Shown here: positions 47,790 to 61,203 of the stretch, piece by piece
Position numbering within the stretch: the stretch's first letter is position 1
Layout: the number at the start of each line of letters is the position of its first letter
Assembly: GCA_004154925.1 (NCBI GenBank)
Contig: QJNS01000113.1
Span: 186,001 to 250,000 of the forward strand
Length of the DNA: 64,000 bases
Direction of reading: 5' to 3'
Origin: Monosporascus cannonballus
Lineage: Eukaryota; Ascomycota; Sordariomycetes; Xylariales
The notes under the pieces: model-generated
Seen by the model: the letters and a program-made list of their open reading frames with translations, nothing else
Databases searched by the model: none
Told to the model about the DNA's origin: nothing
Position numbers and translations under genes: made by a program

Positions 47790-49700
47790 ATTAAAAGTTT
47801 TATTCGCTTAATTTATATATATATTTATTAATTAGCTGTTATTAAGAAAATATAGGTTATATATTAATATTAATTATCTATATATCTTAATAATAATAAC
47901 TGTATAATCGGCGTTCTTAATTATTTATAAGGGATTTAAGGATTGGGATCGTTTTAAGGGCGAATTTTAATTTAAAATATGTGCGCTTAATATTTGAAAT
48001 TTTATTAATCCTGATTAATTACTTCCGTGGTCTGTTATACTAATAAAATCTGATATAACTTTTTATTTTAAAAGATAAATTTGTTATACAGCGCGATTTA
48101 ATACCTTATTATCGTTTTTATTATTCGAAAAAATTATCGAAAAGTTTGATTTTACGAGATACCTAATAAGTATTCTTAAAATAATAATCGAAAGCAGATA
48201 AGTCTATAATTAAAATTTTGCAGCATATATTTTTAAAGATCGAAAATACGATATTTTTCGTAAAAACGTTAACGATATAAAAAAAATAGATTTTGGAATT
48301 AATATTTCCAGTAATTAAAGAAATAAACTTTCTGCTTAGAAAAGACTTACGGAAATAATACGTTAAGCTGGTCAAATTAAATAAGGTGTACGATAATAAG
48401 CTTTTAATTAATATTTAACGAAAATATCGCGAAACGTTAAGGCAAATTTCGACATTTAGTAAAAAGTTAAACGAATAAATTGTAAAAGAATAAAAGATTA
48501 TGGCTTTAAAGAACGAAATAATATTTCAAAAACGAAAATTACGATTATATAAATTAATAATTTATATATAATATTAGCCCTTATAATTAAGATATGAACT
48601 ATTATCTTTTAAATAGTAAAAAAGACCGAGATCGATAATAGTATAATCAGTTTTTAAAAAACGGCAGTTAAGTTTTTAGATTAATATGTTATAGCTTATC
48701 TTATATTTATATTACGAAATATTAAGATAACGTTTTCGACGTTTAAAAGAGCCTTTATAGATATCTTTAATTAAAATAATTTTAATTAGAAAAACGTCAA
48801 ATTTATTAATCTTTAATTATAAGGAAAAATCTCGGAGCATAAGGTGAAATGAGATAATCGTAAAAGCTTTTATATAAATCGAAGCGTTAATAAATAAAAG
48901 CGATAGAAATTAGATATATAAGGTATTTGTTATAAAACTTATTTAAGCGCTTATTATATATTATCAGAATATTATTATATATTTCTTAAGAACATTTTAA
49001 CGGATTTCCGTTTTAACGATAAAATAAGCATATATATTTAAGGTTAAATTAGCGCCGATTAATGTTTTTAAAAAATAATCGACCGTTTATTGAAAATATT
49101 TTAAAAAAACTATTTATATAAATAAATTAATTCCTAAAAAATATAAAACGATTTTTGGCATATTTTTTAATCGCTAATTAACGCAATGCCAAAAACGTTT
49201 CGTTTTATTTCTTAAGGAATTTATTTATTTTAGATTTAAGATTAACGATATATATTTTTAATTTTATAAATGGATTCCTAAATATTAAATTAACCGTATA
49301 AAGTAACGGAATATACGTAAGCAATAATTTCGTTCTAATTAAAAGATACGAAAAGGTCGATATAATATTTCGAAACTTTAATAGTACGAAAGCGTTACGT
49401 TTATATAACGTAATATATTACGAAAGTTTTGTATATAATTTGATATTTTTCCAGCAGTTTCGAAACAGGAGTTATTAGTAAGATAATCGAAAAAGTAATA
49501 ATTTTATTCGAAATAAATATAATTAAATAATTCTTATATTAATAAATAAATTCAATTAATTCGTTATCGAAAATTTTTATGTAATAATTACTTATATAAT
49601 TTTGGCAAATTATAAACGAAACGTTAATATGTAAACAACGAAATTATTATCAATCGGTAACGATATTATATAGCATTTAAAATTAAAATATCTAAAATTC
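47790..49700 (+). pseudogene. Copia gag and protease region, degraded
   Basis: Position directly after the 5' LTR and before integrase. A frame near 47940 reads GLKDWDRFKGEF, similar in position to the start of copia gag. No zinc knuckle or protease triad can be read. Confidence 0.5.
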
Positions 49701-52700
49701 GAAATAATTATACAGTTATAATTTTATATAAAAAAAGTCCGCTTAAAAGATCTTTTAATAATCGAATACCAAATATATAATGAAGGAAAAACCAAAAGAC
49801 AAAGACGCCGTATATCTAAAGAAGAAATTTTTCGATTAGGACAAAAAATCGTTATCGATTTTACAGATTTCGAAGAAAAAGGCCTTAAAAATAGATATAT
49901 TATATTTATAATCGATTGATATTTCGGTTTCATCTAGGATGTTTTTTTTTAAAAACTAAAAGTAAAATATATTAATTATAACGTTTTAAAAATGTTTTAA
50001 AAGATTTAAAGAATTAGAATAAAGTATTTTCATAGGTATTTAAATGCGATAACGAAATCTTAAGAATTACTAGCTTAAAAATATGCTTTAATTGCTTTCT
50101 TTTTAATATTAAACTTAAACTCTTAATATTATATACCCAGGCTTAAAACCGGGATATAAAACGTTTAAAAACTACAATTAAGAAAAAAATAATTACTATA
50201 CGAAACAACGTTAAATTATTTTCGTTTTTAATTATATATATTTTAAAGCAACAGTATACCTATATAACCGTATTTCTAAATATCTATCTTTTTGACAAAG
50301 CTCATATAAGGTTTATTATATTTACTTGATATATAAAAACGGCGTAATAATATTTAATCAAAAGCTTTAATAAGTGTATTTACGAATATATAATTATATA
50401 GTTTATGTTATAATAATTATCGCCATAAAAAAAGAATAAAGATTTTAAAAGTTAAATCTTAAAGTATAAATAGGGTATTTTATCGGTTATCGATTTACGA
50501 ATATTTACAAAATTTAAAATCCGTTAATTAATAAGGTTATTATTATTCAAAACGCATAATTTAATAAAAAAGTAATTTTTAAATAATATTAAAATTTTAA
50601 AAAAATAACTTTTTATACGCAATAAAAGATAAATTACAAAAGTTAGTTTGATAAGTAAAAATATCTAATTAGATTAATAATTACATTTATATATATAAAA
50701 GAAAATAAAAATTTAAGAGAAATAATTTAATTACTAACTAAATACAAAAATAGCTTTAAAAAGATATTAACGTAAAAAACGTACGAAAGTAGAAAAAATA
50801 AACTTATTCGTAAAAAATTAATTACTTTTATGCGACTGTTATATTCAAATTATTTTCATCTTTTAAACCAATACCGCTATTAACGTTTACGTTAATAATT
50901 ATTACAATTATTATGTCGACGAAAAAAAATAAAAATAAACATAGGTTTTTATTATATTATTTAACCTAGAATAACAGTAAAAAACGAAAGTATCTTACAA
51001 GTCAAAAACGAAAGCTTTCCGTATATTTCGTATCGAATTAATATTATTCGAACTGAATATAAAATGTGAGATATCGTATTTAATATAAAATGTTTAATCC
51101 TTTTTATAAATACAAACGATAACCGGCCGATAAATTACGAAGGTTAACAAAGATAATTATTCTAAATACGCGTTATTTTAATCGTAAGAATTTTAATACC
51201 AAAAAGTACGAAAAAATACTTAAATTATAAAACCGAATATATAAGCGTAATTTACCGCCACCGCCGCAAAACTATAAAAAGCTAAATATATATCCGTTAG
51301 AGAAAATATTTCGTAAAGCCGAAAAAACTCATTTATAAAATTATAAAAAAATATAATTCTGGAATATTATTAATTGTTTTTTAGGTAAAAAATAAATCGT
51401 AACGTATATATAAATATATATTTACAAATTTAATAAATATAGCTAGTTATAGAAATACAAGGCCCGTTTTGTCGTATAAAACGATTAATAACTAAAGAAC
51501 GTTTATAATAATATATATGTATTTATATTCGTTAAGAAATCATTTTAAAGCCTAATTGTTATCGCGATCAAATTTAACTTAAATCTTAAATTATATAACG
51601 TTATAAAGGTTTTCGTTTATACGACGTTATTTTATAAAATATATATAAAAATACCCTCAGGATACCTAAAACGTAAAAAGGCATTCTCAATTAGAAAAAT
51701 ATTATATAGATTTAAGAAATTATCTTTACTTTAGTAAAAACATTTACTAGCATATTAAAAGATTTAGGATTAAATTTGATCTTTACAAACTTTATTGTTT
51801 TATTGATTAGAAATTTTTTTTCGTAAACGATATTATTACTGCGTATAATAAAAAAATTAAAATTTACTTAATTAATTAATTTAATAAATCCGAAAACGAT
51901 ATACCTTTATAAAAATTAAAATTCTATAACAGTTTTTCGGAATCGAAATAATTAAAAATACATTTAATAAAAAATCCGGTTATTTTAATCCGACTTTATA
52001 AATAAGCTAATTAATCTAATTTTTTTAAAAAAATCTAAATAACTGCCTAAAAACGCCTATAATAAACGTCATATTATTATCGAATTCTAATTTAGCTTGT
52101 CCAGGTTTAGTTAGCAAATACTAGAAAAAAATCGGTTTTATTTTATATATTGTAATTAATATGCAATCAGATATAGTTTTTACGGTATTTCGATTTGCCC
52201 GAATTAATCTAAATTCTAATAATGTATATTATAAAGCTGTTAATCGAATTATAATATACTTATTTAGTATTAAAATATTGACGTTATAATTCGAAAATAA
52301 AAATTCGATAAATACTTAAAGCAATATCTTTTTTATAAATAATACAGTTAATCGAAAAACTCTCAAACTTACGTTATAAAGCTATTCGGCAATATTATAA
52401 AATAATAAGCAAATAAGCAAAATACAATAATTATTTTGATAACCGAAGCGGAATTATTATTTTTTACGTAAGTTGTAAAAAAATTTTATTTTATTTTCGA
52501 TTAATCGAAAAACTAGAAATCGGCCTAAATACGGAACCGTTAAATATATAGTATAATAATTAACAAATTATACGGCTAGTTAACGCTAACGTTGTTCTTT
52601 TAAAAACAAAGCTGTAGTACGTAAATATATATAATTATTAGTTACGAAAAATAATAAAAAAAACTTAATTAAAATGAATTATACGCTTATAAGTATTATG

Positions 52701-52900
52701 CTAACTAATAAACTAATTAAAGCCTTATTACGAAAAGTCTTTAAACATTTTTAAAAAAAATTAAAATTAATAAATATTACAAAAGCCTTAAACTAATAAA
52801 AAAAGCTTTAAAAGTTATTTTAAATAAACAATTAATTAAGTAGGAGAATTTAATTGCTAGAAAAAACATAAAATAAATAACTGTAATTTTAAGAAATAAT
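49700..52900 (+). pseudogene. Copia pol: integrase, reverse transcriptase, RNase H, degraded
   Basis: Integrase core: RQRRRISKEEIFRLGQKIVI, then DFTDFEEKGLKNRYI near 49790-49905. Reverse transcriptase: KTFTSILKDLGLN near 51735-51775 followed by LIRNFFS and a mutated active-site segment, at the position where copia elements carry LYGLKQSPRxW and YVDDI. RNase H: TEAELL near 52440, corresponding to the ST-EAE motif of copia RNase H. Integrase before reverse transcriptase is diagnostic of Ty1/copia. Stops in every block. Confidence 0.75.
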
Positions 52901-52948
52901 AAAGTATAACAATTAATACCGTAAATGTTTTAAGGCGTTAAGGGAATA

Positions 52949-53113
52949 TATCAGCTAACTAGGAAATGCGAAACGCTCCTCATATACGAAAAGGTCCCAT
53001 ATTAATCGGCTTATATATGTTTCGTGGCTAAGCTACTTAAAGTTGTACGCGTGCAATAGCACCTACAACTTAGCTAAATAGAACAACATAACTAATGTCT
53101 CCTATATCTAACA
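52949..53113 (+). repeat. 3' LTR of outer copia element
   Basis: 165 bp, TATCAGCTAA to ATATCTAACA. Pairs with 34596-34746 plus 47776-47789. Followed by GATCT, the probable target duplication. Confidence 0.82.
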
Positions 53114-53185
53114 GATCTAGATCGACTCAGAGAAATTCATCTATACAACCACGTGCGGTACCTTAACGCTTCTTAAGTACGTAAT
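53114..53185. other. Short spacer between copia 3' LTR and chromovirus 5' LTR
   Basis: 72 bases starting with GATCT, of ordinary composition (CACGTGCGGTACC). It is the only likely non-repeat DNA in the right-hand 29 kb. Confidence 0.55.
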
Positions 53186-53621
53186 TGTTACAGAAACAGG
53201 GGTTCCTGTCTCAAAGGAACCAGCCTTTAAGGCCTAGCGCGGACCTGTCGCGGCTAAACTACGGACAGGAGGGCTTGGCCCTTAAGGTGATCTAGTTGAT
53301 TTAAATGATTTAGCTGATTTGGACCAGATTACGTAAATTACATAGATTATATAGATTTACGATATATTTACTTTAGGAATTAGGATATATAATAAATTAA
53401 TTTCTTATATAAATAATACTTATTTAATTTCGCTTTTTAATTATTAATCTAAGTTTTTAATCGGAAATAACTATACCGTTTTTTAATTAAGAAAAAAATC
53501 TTTAAATCTTTTTAACGAATAAACTATTAAATTATTTTTCGACTTATTATTACCTATAAATTAAAACCTTATTTTGGATATTATTTATACCTTTAGGTAA
53601 ATATATAATAGGTTTGTTATA
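53186..53621 (+). repeat. 5' LTR of pol-deleted chromovirus copy
   Basis: 436 bp, TGTTACAGAAACAGGGGTTC to GTTTGTTATA. The 3' half aligns well with 54349-54779 and 61204-61624. The first 130 bp (U3) do not, so the two elements belong to diverged subfamilies. Confidence 0.8.
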
Positions 53622-53639
53622 TTTTAATAATTCCTTGAT

Positions 53640-54348
53640 CAATAGCCGACGAATAATTTAAGGCCCAGTTGGGCATAAGTTTTCCTGAATTTAATGAAAA
53701 CGATATTACAGAACGACGTTCAGAAAATAAATAACATACCTAATCCCCGTTATTAGCCAGTAAAAGATTAATAATTAGATTAAACGATTTACCTTTTATC
53801 GAAAAAGTTTCTTAATTAATTAATAATATGGCTTCATTTATTATTCGATTTTAAGGAAATCCTTTTTTTTAACCCCAGCAATAACCTTTACCGGCAAAGG
53901 AAATAATTAAGATATAAAAAGCTAAAATAAGCGAAAATAAGAAAAAATACCCGGTTGGGAAATAGAAAGAAAAAGTACCAAAGCGCTTAGCTGAAAAACA
54001 AGAACTTATTATAGAAGAATAATTAGACTTTCTGGCCCAAGAAGTTAAAAGTTTAAAGAAAAAGAATATTCGGTTTGCCAAAAAAAGGAAACCGATTTTT
54101 CCGTAATTCGGCTTACCTAAAAAACGGAATTAAGGAAACGATTTTTAACTACCTTTATTTAAAAAAGAACGACCATAATAATAGAAAGCTTCGATCCTGC
54201 CATTATTTGGCGCAAATCAATTACGAAAAAAAATTATTCCGCCTCCTAGCTACCATAAAATGCCGGACGTTAAGGGTTATAAACCAACTTCCCCTAAGCC
54301 CTATAATAGATTTACGGATGTAAAAGGATTTTTGATATAGGCTAAGCT
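53640..54348 (+). pseudogene. Gag 5' part of pol-deleted copy
   Basis: Homologous to 54787-55495 in the nested relative. It encodes a lysine- and glutamate-rich coiled-coil-like stretch (KKKNIRFAKKRK near 54057) and the longer open piece 54075-54323. It breaks at AAGCT, where the nested element entered; the rest of gag continues at 61630. Confidence 0.7.
54344..54348. repeat. Target-site duplication AAGCT, left copy
   Basis: Precedes TGTTACGG of the nested LTR; the same AAGCT follows the other LTR at 61625-61629. Confidence 0.9.
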
Positions 54349-54779
54349 TGTTACGGATCCCCGAGTAGACCCGTTCTGGAGGCCCCAGGGCTGCAAAAAA
54401 GGGAAAGCTCCATATTTTAAGTCACGTAACTTAAAGTGATTTAATTGATCTATTAAATCATACAGATCACTGTGATCTGGGTAATTTAATAAATCTAAAA
54501 GATCAGTATCACATTAGCAAAATAAAAGGAGATATAAAGCTTTAGGTTTTTTATATAAATAACCACCTATTTAGTTTTTGCTCCTTAGTTATTAATCTAA
54601 GCCTTTAATTCAGAGGTAACTGTACCGTTTTCTAATTGAGGGAAAAGTCTTTAAATCTTTTTAACGAATAAACCACCGAATTATTCCTTATCTTATTATT
54701 ACCTGCAAATTAAGACTTTTTTCGGATATTGCTTATACCTCTAGGTAGATATATAATAAGTTCGTTATATTTTAATAAC
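54349..54779 (+). repeat. 5' LTR of nested chromovirus
   Basis: Begins TGTTACGGATCCCCGAGTAG and ends GTTCGTTATA; pairs with 61204-61624. Confidence 0.9.
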
Positions 54780-54989
54780 TCCTTAATTAATAGCCGACGA
54801 ATAATTTACCGCCCAATTAGGGCATAAACCTTTTTAAACTTAATGTAAATAATAATACAGGACGATATTTAGAAAATAAATAATATATACGATCCCCGTT
54901 ATTAATTAATAAAGTGTTATTAATAAGACTTAACGATTTACCTCTTATTAAAAAAGTTTTTTAACTAATTAATAATATGGTACCCCTTA

Positions 54990-56280
54990 TTACTCGATTT
55001 TAAGAAGGCCCATTATCTTTGCAACCCTAATAGCAACTTATTCCGGTTCTTAAGGACATTATCGAAGTCCAAGGAAAGAAGTCGGAGGAAAAAAAGGAGG
55101 TTAAGAAGGAAGTAAAGGAAAAGTATAGGACTAAAGTCCAAAAAGGTAAAGAAAAAAAACTTATTACGGATAAAAGGTTTAACCTTTTAGCTCGGGAAGT
55201 CAGAAGCTTAAAGGAAAAAAATGCTCGATTTATTATGGGAAAAAAACCGGCTTTTCCTTAGTTTGGTTTTGCCAGGGGACGAAGCTAAGGAGCCGGTTAC
55301 CGACCTTTTTCGATAGATCTAGGACGAAAAGCGTTAATTTTACCATTATTCGGTACGGACCAGACCCGAGAAAAAATAATTTTATCTCTTAGTTACCATG
55401 GAATACTAAACGTTAAGGGTTATAAGCCAACTTTACTTAAGCCTTACGACGGATCGGAAAACCTAAAGGGATTCCTGATTTAAGCCAGATTTTACCTTAA
55501 ATTTTATAAAAGTTTTTTAACGGAAAACTATTAAAAGGTAATAATTATTTTGCAATTATTTATAAGATAAGTTTTTTTATGGTTTAAACTTATTATAAAG
55601 GATTATTTAAAAAATTATCCTAAAAAATTATCGGATTTTATTAATTATATTTTTAGCAATTATAAGAACTTTAAAAAAAATGCGCGCCTTATTCGGAAAC
55701 CCCAATAAAAAGCAGAACGTAATTAAACAGCTTTATTTTCTTTATTAAATTAAATTAATATTTAAATATATTATTAAGTTTAATTATTTAGCAGTTATTT
55801 TTAATTTACCAAAAAGCATATTATTTTATCTTTATTATGATAGCCTAAAGCCTTAAGTTAAAGACGAATTATACATAGAACTTAAGATTAAATCTTTTGC
55901 AAAATATATAAATAAGGTTATTATTGCCGACCGACGTACCTTTAATTGGTATTTCGAGAAAAAAAGGACCGGTAAACGAGGTGACGATAAAAGCTCTAGT
56001 AATAAAACAAGGAAGGATAAAGGTAAGTTTTAAAAGGAAACGAATTCCGTTTTAAAAAAGCTTAAGAAAAATAAGTTTAAAATAAAGTATTTTAACTGTG
56101 GCAAAAAGGGGCATTTCAAAAGTGAATATTATTTCCTTGCCAAAAGGAACTTTAAAAAGGGAAGGATTTTTTAATCCCAGAAAAAAACCAAAGCGGTTAA
56201 ATAAGAAACCGATAGTAAAGTAAAAAAAAAGGAGAAAAAAATTAATTCGATTTTTTTTTAACTAAAATTTATTATTGCCA
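54990..56280 (+). pseudogene. Gag of nested chromovirus
   Basis: A Lys/Glu-rich N-terminal part (about 55050-55240) precedes a capsid-like region with IYLP- and HLYYDSLKP-like remnants and a zinc knuckle at 56088-56129 reading YFNCGKKGHFKSEY. Of CX2CX4HX4C, the first and last Cys are now Tyr (TAT). The capsid part is stop-containing. Confidence 0.75.
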
Positions 56281-57099
56281 TAATTATTTAGATTTAAAGC
56301 GATAACCTAAAGTACGAAAATTATCCCGTTTGCCAAAACTTTAAGGTTAAAGCTTGTAAGTACTATCCCGGATAAACGGCTTTTAAGATAACTATAAAAT
56401 TAAGATGCTAATATTACCTTAATTCCTAAAAATATAAAATATATATAGCGGATAATTAATTTCGACCAAATATAAGTAATTATAAATAATTATTCCCGGA
56501 ATTTTATAAGTTTCCAAAATATATTATTTACCTAAAGGAGTTAATAGTAAATTTTTACGATCTGTTATATTTTATTACTTATTACCAAAATAATTATTTC
56601 GTTTATTTTAAAGCCAAAAAGGATAATAACTTTTGGCCTAAATAGGACGAAAAAATATTTATTAAACCAAACGACGAATGCCGATACGCTAAAGTTTTTC
56701 GATAGCCAAAATACCCTAAATCTTATTACTTATACCCCGAATCAGAACGGAGTTAAAAAGTTATATCGTAAGGATGCTTATGTTATTTTCTGATATTCTG
56801 TATTTAACATAAGCTCCTAAATATGGGAACATTTTTTTCGGAAATTTACCTTTTTAATCCCATAATTCGGAAAATATACGGACAAAGGATAAGCCAAGAA
56901 AAAAGGCCTTAATGCAAATATGGCAAGAAAATATGGTTCCGGTATAAAAACGATCAATATACCAAATATGTTATTAAAAAAGTTCGCGAATGGAGATTCG
57001 CTTAAGCCGGATAATATTAAAAATTAAAAAATTATAAAGGCTTTCGAAATTAAGGTATTAAGAAGCTTTAATTTATAAAACCTTATATAAAGCAATAAA

Positions 57100-60000
57100 A
57101 GGAATACGTAATTAGATCGAGATTTTTATTTAATACAAAAATAAAACGTTTAAAGTAATAATCGATTCCGGCGCAGAAAGTAACTTTATTTCCTTTACGG
57201 TGGCAGAAAAATATTAAATTCCTTGGAGATATAAATTAAAGTTTTACAAATTACGTACGGTAAATAAAAGCCTGTCCATATACGAAAAAGGACGAATTTT
57301 TCGAAAAACCGAGGAATTTTCGGTACAGGTTTAAGGACATTAAGAACGCGTTTTATTGGATATTGCCGACATTTCCGGATATAATATTATTTTGGGAATA
57401 TCTTGGCTTTATTTTAGTAACTTACGGATTAATTAAAAAAACGAATATTTTTTTTAAAAAGACGAAATAAGGATATTCCGAGAAGATAATCGAGAAATTT
57501 GCTATGTTATTAAGGAAATACGGATTTTTAATTAAACCTTTACGGTACTATTAAAATATCGAAAATTTAAAAGATTATTTAAGGATAAGGAGAATTATGA
57601 GTTATTTTCTTACGGTTAATAGGACCACAGGATACCCATTAAGGAAAAATATTATCCTAAATTTTATAAAATTTATCATATAAATTTAGAAAAGTTAAAG
57701 GTTTTATGGAAAAGTATATAATTGGATCTGAAAAAAGGATATATCCAGCCTTTTAACTTTTCTGCTAAATATCCAGTTCTTATAGTATTAAAAACTAAGG
57801 ATGGTAAATAAAAAATTGATAAAAAAAGAAACCTTATTTACCGAAAAATGATCGATTATAAATAATTAAACGATATTATAATTAAAAATAAATATCCCTT
57901 AATACTTATGAACATTTTAAAAAAAAATACTAGTAAAGTTAAATAATTTACAGTATTTAATTTCCGCGATAATTATTATTGTATCCGAATGGTTAAAGGA
58001 GAAAAATAAAAAATAGTATTCAAAATAATATACGGACTTTATGAATACAAAGTAATGCCGATAGGACTTATTAATGTTCCCGCCAGTTTCCAAAGTTTGA
58101 TTATAATTATTTTCAAATAATTCCTAGATAAATTTATGTTCGTTTACCTCGACGACATCTTTATTTACTCAAAAACCCTAGAGGAGCATAAGAAACATAT
58201 GGCTTAAGTGCTCAGAACTTTGGACGAAGCCAATATTCGAATTAACCCAGCCAAAAGCGTATAACATATCCAGAAATTAGATTTTTTGGGGTTTATTTTT
58301 ACTCCCGGCCAAATTCAGATTTAACGCTTTAAGTTGGAAGTAGTTAAGGACTAGTTTATCCCCGATAAGGCGACCGTTATAGATATCCGATAAATCTTAG
58401 GATTTACGGGTTACGTACGTAATCTAATCGAGAAATACGGAGATATAATTAGGCTATTAACGAAACTTATTATTAAGGAGTACGTCGGAAAAAAGTTCGA
58501 ATTCTTAAAGGAAATAAAAAAAATATTCCGAAAACTGAAAAAAACAATTATTAACGGATTAATAATAAGAATACCGAATTTAGATAAAAAAAAACGTTTA
58601 AAAACCGATATTTCAGAATATGCCTTAAATATAATCCTAAAATAATAAAAGGATAACGGCAAATAATATCTAGTAGCTTATTATTTAAAAACATTTCGAA
58701 ATGCAGAATTTAAATACCAAATTTACGACAAGGAGCTATTAATAATTATTAACGCTTTTAAGAAATAAGAATTTTTTTTAACGGAACGAAAAAACCTTTC
58801 GATATTTATTTTAATTACAAAAACCTTATTCGATTTATAAATACTTAAAAACTAAATAAACGATATAAAAAATAAATAATTTTTTTGTCCAGATTTAATT
58901 TTAGGATATATTATATTAAAGGAAAAAAAAATATCCAAGTAAATATTTTTAATCGTAAAGGAAATTATAATTCCAAAGTTCCCAAAAAAAATATATAAAT
59001 GTTATAATATAATAAGAACGGCATTATATAATTATGTAAAATCGTAAAAAAACTAACCATAAAACTTTTAATACGGTTCCGGAATTCTTACGATACGGAA
59101 AAACAAAAAGAAGTTTAGCAATTAAAAGGATAGCCAAAGGATTAGCTACTGTACCATGGAAAAATCTATATTCCAAAGGATCAACAAGAATAATTTATAA
59201 AAAAATTTTATAAAAACCTATTGCATAAATATTAAGGGATCTTCAAAATTACTAAACGGCTATAAGAAAAATATGATTTTCTAGAATTACGACGTATAGT
59301 TAAGAAGGTAATTAAGGATTATAACATTTATAACAAGGCTAAGGCAATACGCCATAAGCCCTATAGATTATTATAACCTACCGATATTTCTGATAAAGCA
59401 TAAAATATTATAGCTTAGGACTTTATTATTAACTTACCTCCATTTAAAAACCCAGTTACTGGAATTAAGTACGACAAAATATAGGTAATTGTTAACAGAT
59501 TTACCAAATATGGGTACTTTTTACCTTTCAAAAGAAACGTAACGGCAAAACAATTAACTTACGCCTTTATTAAGTATTACTTCGATAAATACAGAATACC
59601 AGAAAAAATCATTTCCGACAAAGATACGTTATTTATTTCAAAATTCGGCATTAGCTTCTTTAAATAAATTAATACTAAATTTAAATTCTTAATAACGTAT
59701 TATCCCTAAACAGATAAATAAACGGAACGATTAAATTAAACCTTAAAACAATATTTTCGAAATTACGTTAATTATTAATAAGATAATTAGGTAAAACTCT
59801 TACTATTAGCACAGATCACTTATAACATATCTATTAACGAAAATATAGGCGTATTTCCCCATATAGCTATATACGGATATAAAGCAAAAATAAAGCGACC
59901 TAAATAACCGCTTAATAAAGCACCCAAAATTATTACGATTGCCCCAAAAGCAAAAATACTAATAATAAAAATCAAAATAATTTAAACCCGTTTCCAAAAT

Positions 60001-60588
60001 AAATTACGATTTCTTTAATAACGAATAACCCAGTACTATAATAAAAAAAGAATTAAAAAACTAATTTTAACGAAAAAAAACAAAATTTACCTACTACGCC
60101 AGAACTAAAACGCAACCTCGAATATCTTACAAATCAAAATAAGAAAACCCAGCAACAAGTTCGACTTTAAAAAGCTTAGCCCGTTCAAAATTAATAAAGT
60201 TATTTACAAAACCAATTATCGACTATCGCTACCCAAAAATATAAAGATACACCCTGTTTTTTATATTTCCTTACTTAAACCAACACCTAAAAACGTCCCG
60301 TTAAAAACAGATCTGGAACTTGAAAAGGACTTTAATAAATACGAAATCGAATAAATACTGGATTCCCGAATAATTAAAAACAAAATTCAATACTTAATCA
60401 AATAAAAAGATTACTTACCTGAAAAAAATATATAGGAATTATTTAACCATTTAACAAATACGATAAACCTAATTAAAACATTTTACCGCCAAAATCCTAA
60501 CCGACCATCTTTAACGCGGCCAAGGTCGCAAGCGATAACGGTCCCCTATTTAAATCCAAACCTTCGGCGTTCTAATCAAAAGAAATAA
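57100..60588 (+). pseudogene. Pol of nested chromovirus: protease, RT, RNase H, integrase, chromodomain
   Basis: Protease active site IIDSGAESNFIS with Asp at 57164-57166. Reverse transcriptase from about 57680 to 58330, with GLYEYKVMP and catalytic YLDD at 58144-58155 intact. RNase H about 58590-58980. Integrase: first Asp at 59419-59421 (DFIINLPPF), second in IISDKDTLFIS, then a TER block containing the Glu. Chromodomain about 60325-60470 (YEIE...ILDSRI...KDYLPE). The frame ends at TAA 60586-60588. Stops replace Trp and Gln codons (for example TAG directly before DFI). Chromodomains of this type are known to steer integration towards methylated-histone chromatin. Confidence 0.85.
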
Positions 60589-61108
60589 ACGCCTTTATTA
60601 TAATGTTTATCTCTAAAACAAGCTGCGTTTGTTCCGTTTCCATACGACGTCGTTCCTTTTTCATCTTTTCCCGTTCCTTTAATTAATCTAATTTATAACC
60701 CTCGAAAAACAGCTGTAACTTTTTCTTTTTTAAAATATTTTCCTGATAACGTAAGCGTTATAACTTATTTATTCTTTTTGATATTTTCTTTTGAAATTTT
60801 CGTTACAATTTTACAAGTTCGTTTTCGGCGGCATAACGTTCCCTTTAAAGGCAATTACGTTCAAAACTAATATTTTTTAACGAAAATATAGCAATTGCTA
60901 ATCCGTTACAATAACGTTAACGACGGGTGCAATAATAACAGCTTAAAATACTTTCCGTTATAAAACATTTAGACTCCCCGAAAAAAAAGTAACTGGAATA
61001 AGGCAATACCTCGAACCCAAACTTAAAAATGTAAATAAATCGGTTATCGCGAATTTGACGCTAATTCGTACGGGATTGGCGCGTCGATTTTTCTGCTCGA
61101 CCCACCAT
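60473..61108 (-). pseudogene. Antisense ORF of the chromovirus, cysteine cluster plus coiled coil
   Basis: Divergent to pol, between the chromodomain and the 3' LTR. ATG at 61108 (MVGRAEKSTRQSRTN) leads, through several TAG/TAA stops, to TAA at 60473-60475. It overlaps the end of pol by about 115 bp. Readable parts: FKFGFEVLPYSSYFFFGESK, SCYYCTRR, then a Lys/Glu/Arg-rich predicted coiled coil (ERRRMETEQTQLVLEI) and a C-terminal motif GLDLNRGPLSLATLAAL. The same frame is present in the pol-deleted copy at 63289-63928, so it was a real gene of the family. It resembles hypothetical proteins that recur in fungal genomes; function unknown. Confidence 0.7.
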
Positions 61109-61203
61109 GGTAAGTTAATAATAAGAAAAGCAATTTTTAATTGGAAAAAGGAGGTACTTACCTTTTTATCTTTGGGACAAAAATCCTAAGAAAAAGAAAA
61201 TAG

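Larger units (their letters stand above)
34596..53113 (+). mobile_element. Outer Ty1/copia element split by nested insertions in its 5' LTR
   Basis: The 5' LTR starts at 34596 (TGTCAGCTAG) and is cut at 34746. Its last bases reappear at 47771-47789 (ATGTGCCTTATATCTGATA). The intact 3' LTR is 52949-53113. Removing 34747-47770 and the duplicated 5 bases leaves an element of about 5.5 kb, normal for copia. The interior (47790-52948) shows the Ty1/copia order: gag, integrase, reverse transcriptase, RNase H. GATCC/GATCT flanks support one insertion event. All frames are stop-ridden. Confidence 0.75.

Noticed and set aside
35000..53000. AT-rich block as a mitochondrial insertion or centromere
   Set aside because: Recognisable LTRs, copia and Fot1 motifs and transition-only LTR differences explain the composition. 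A centromere cannot be excluded from sequence alone, but genes lie close by.
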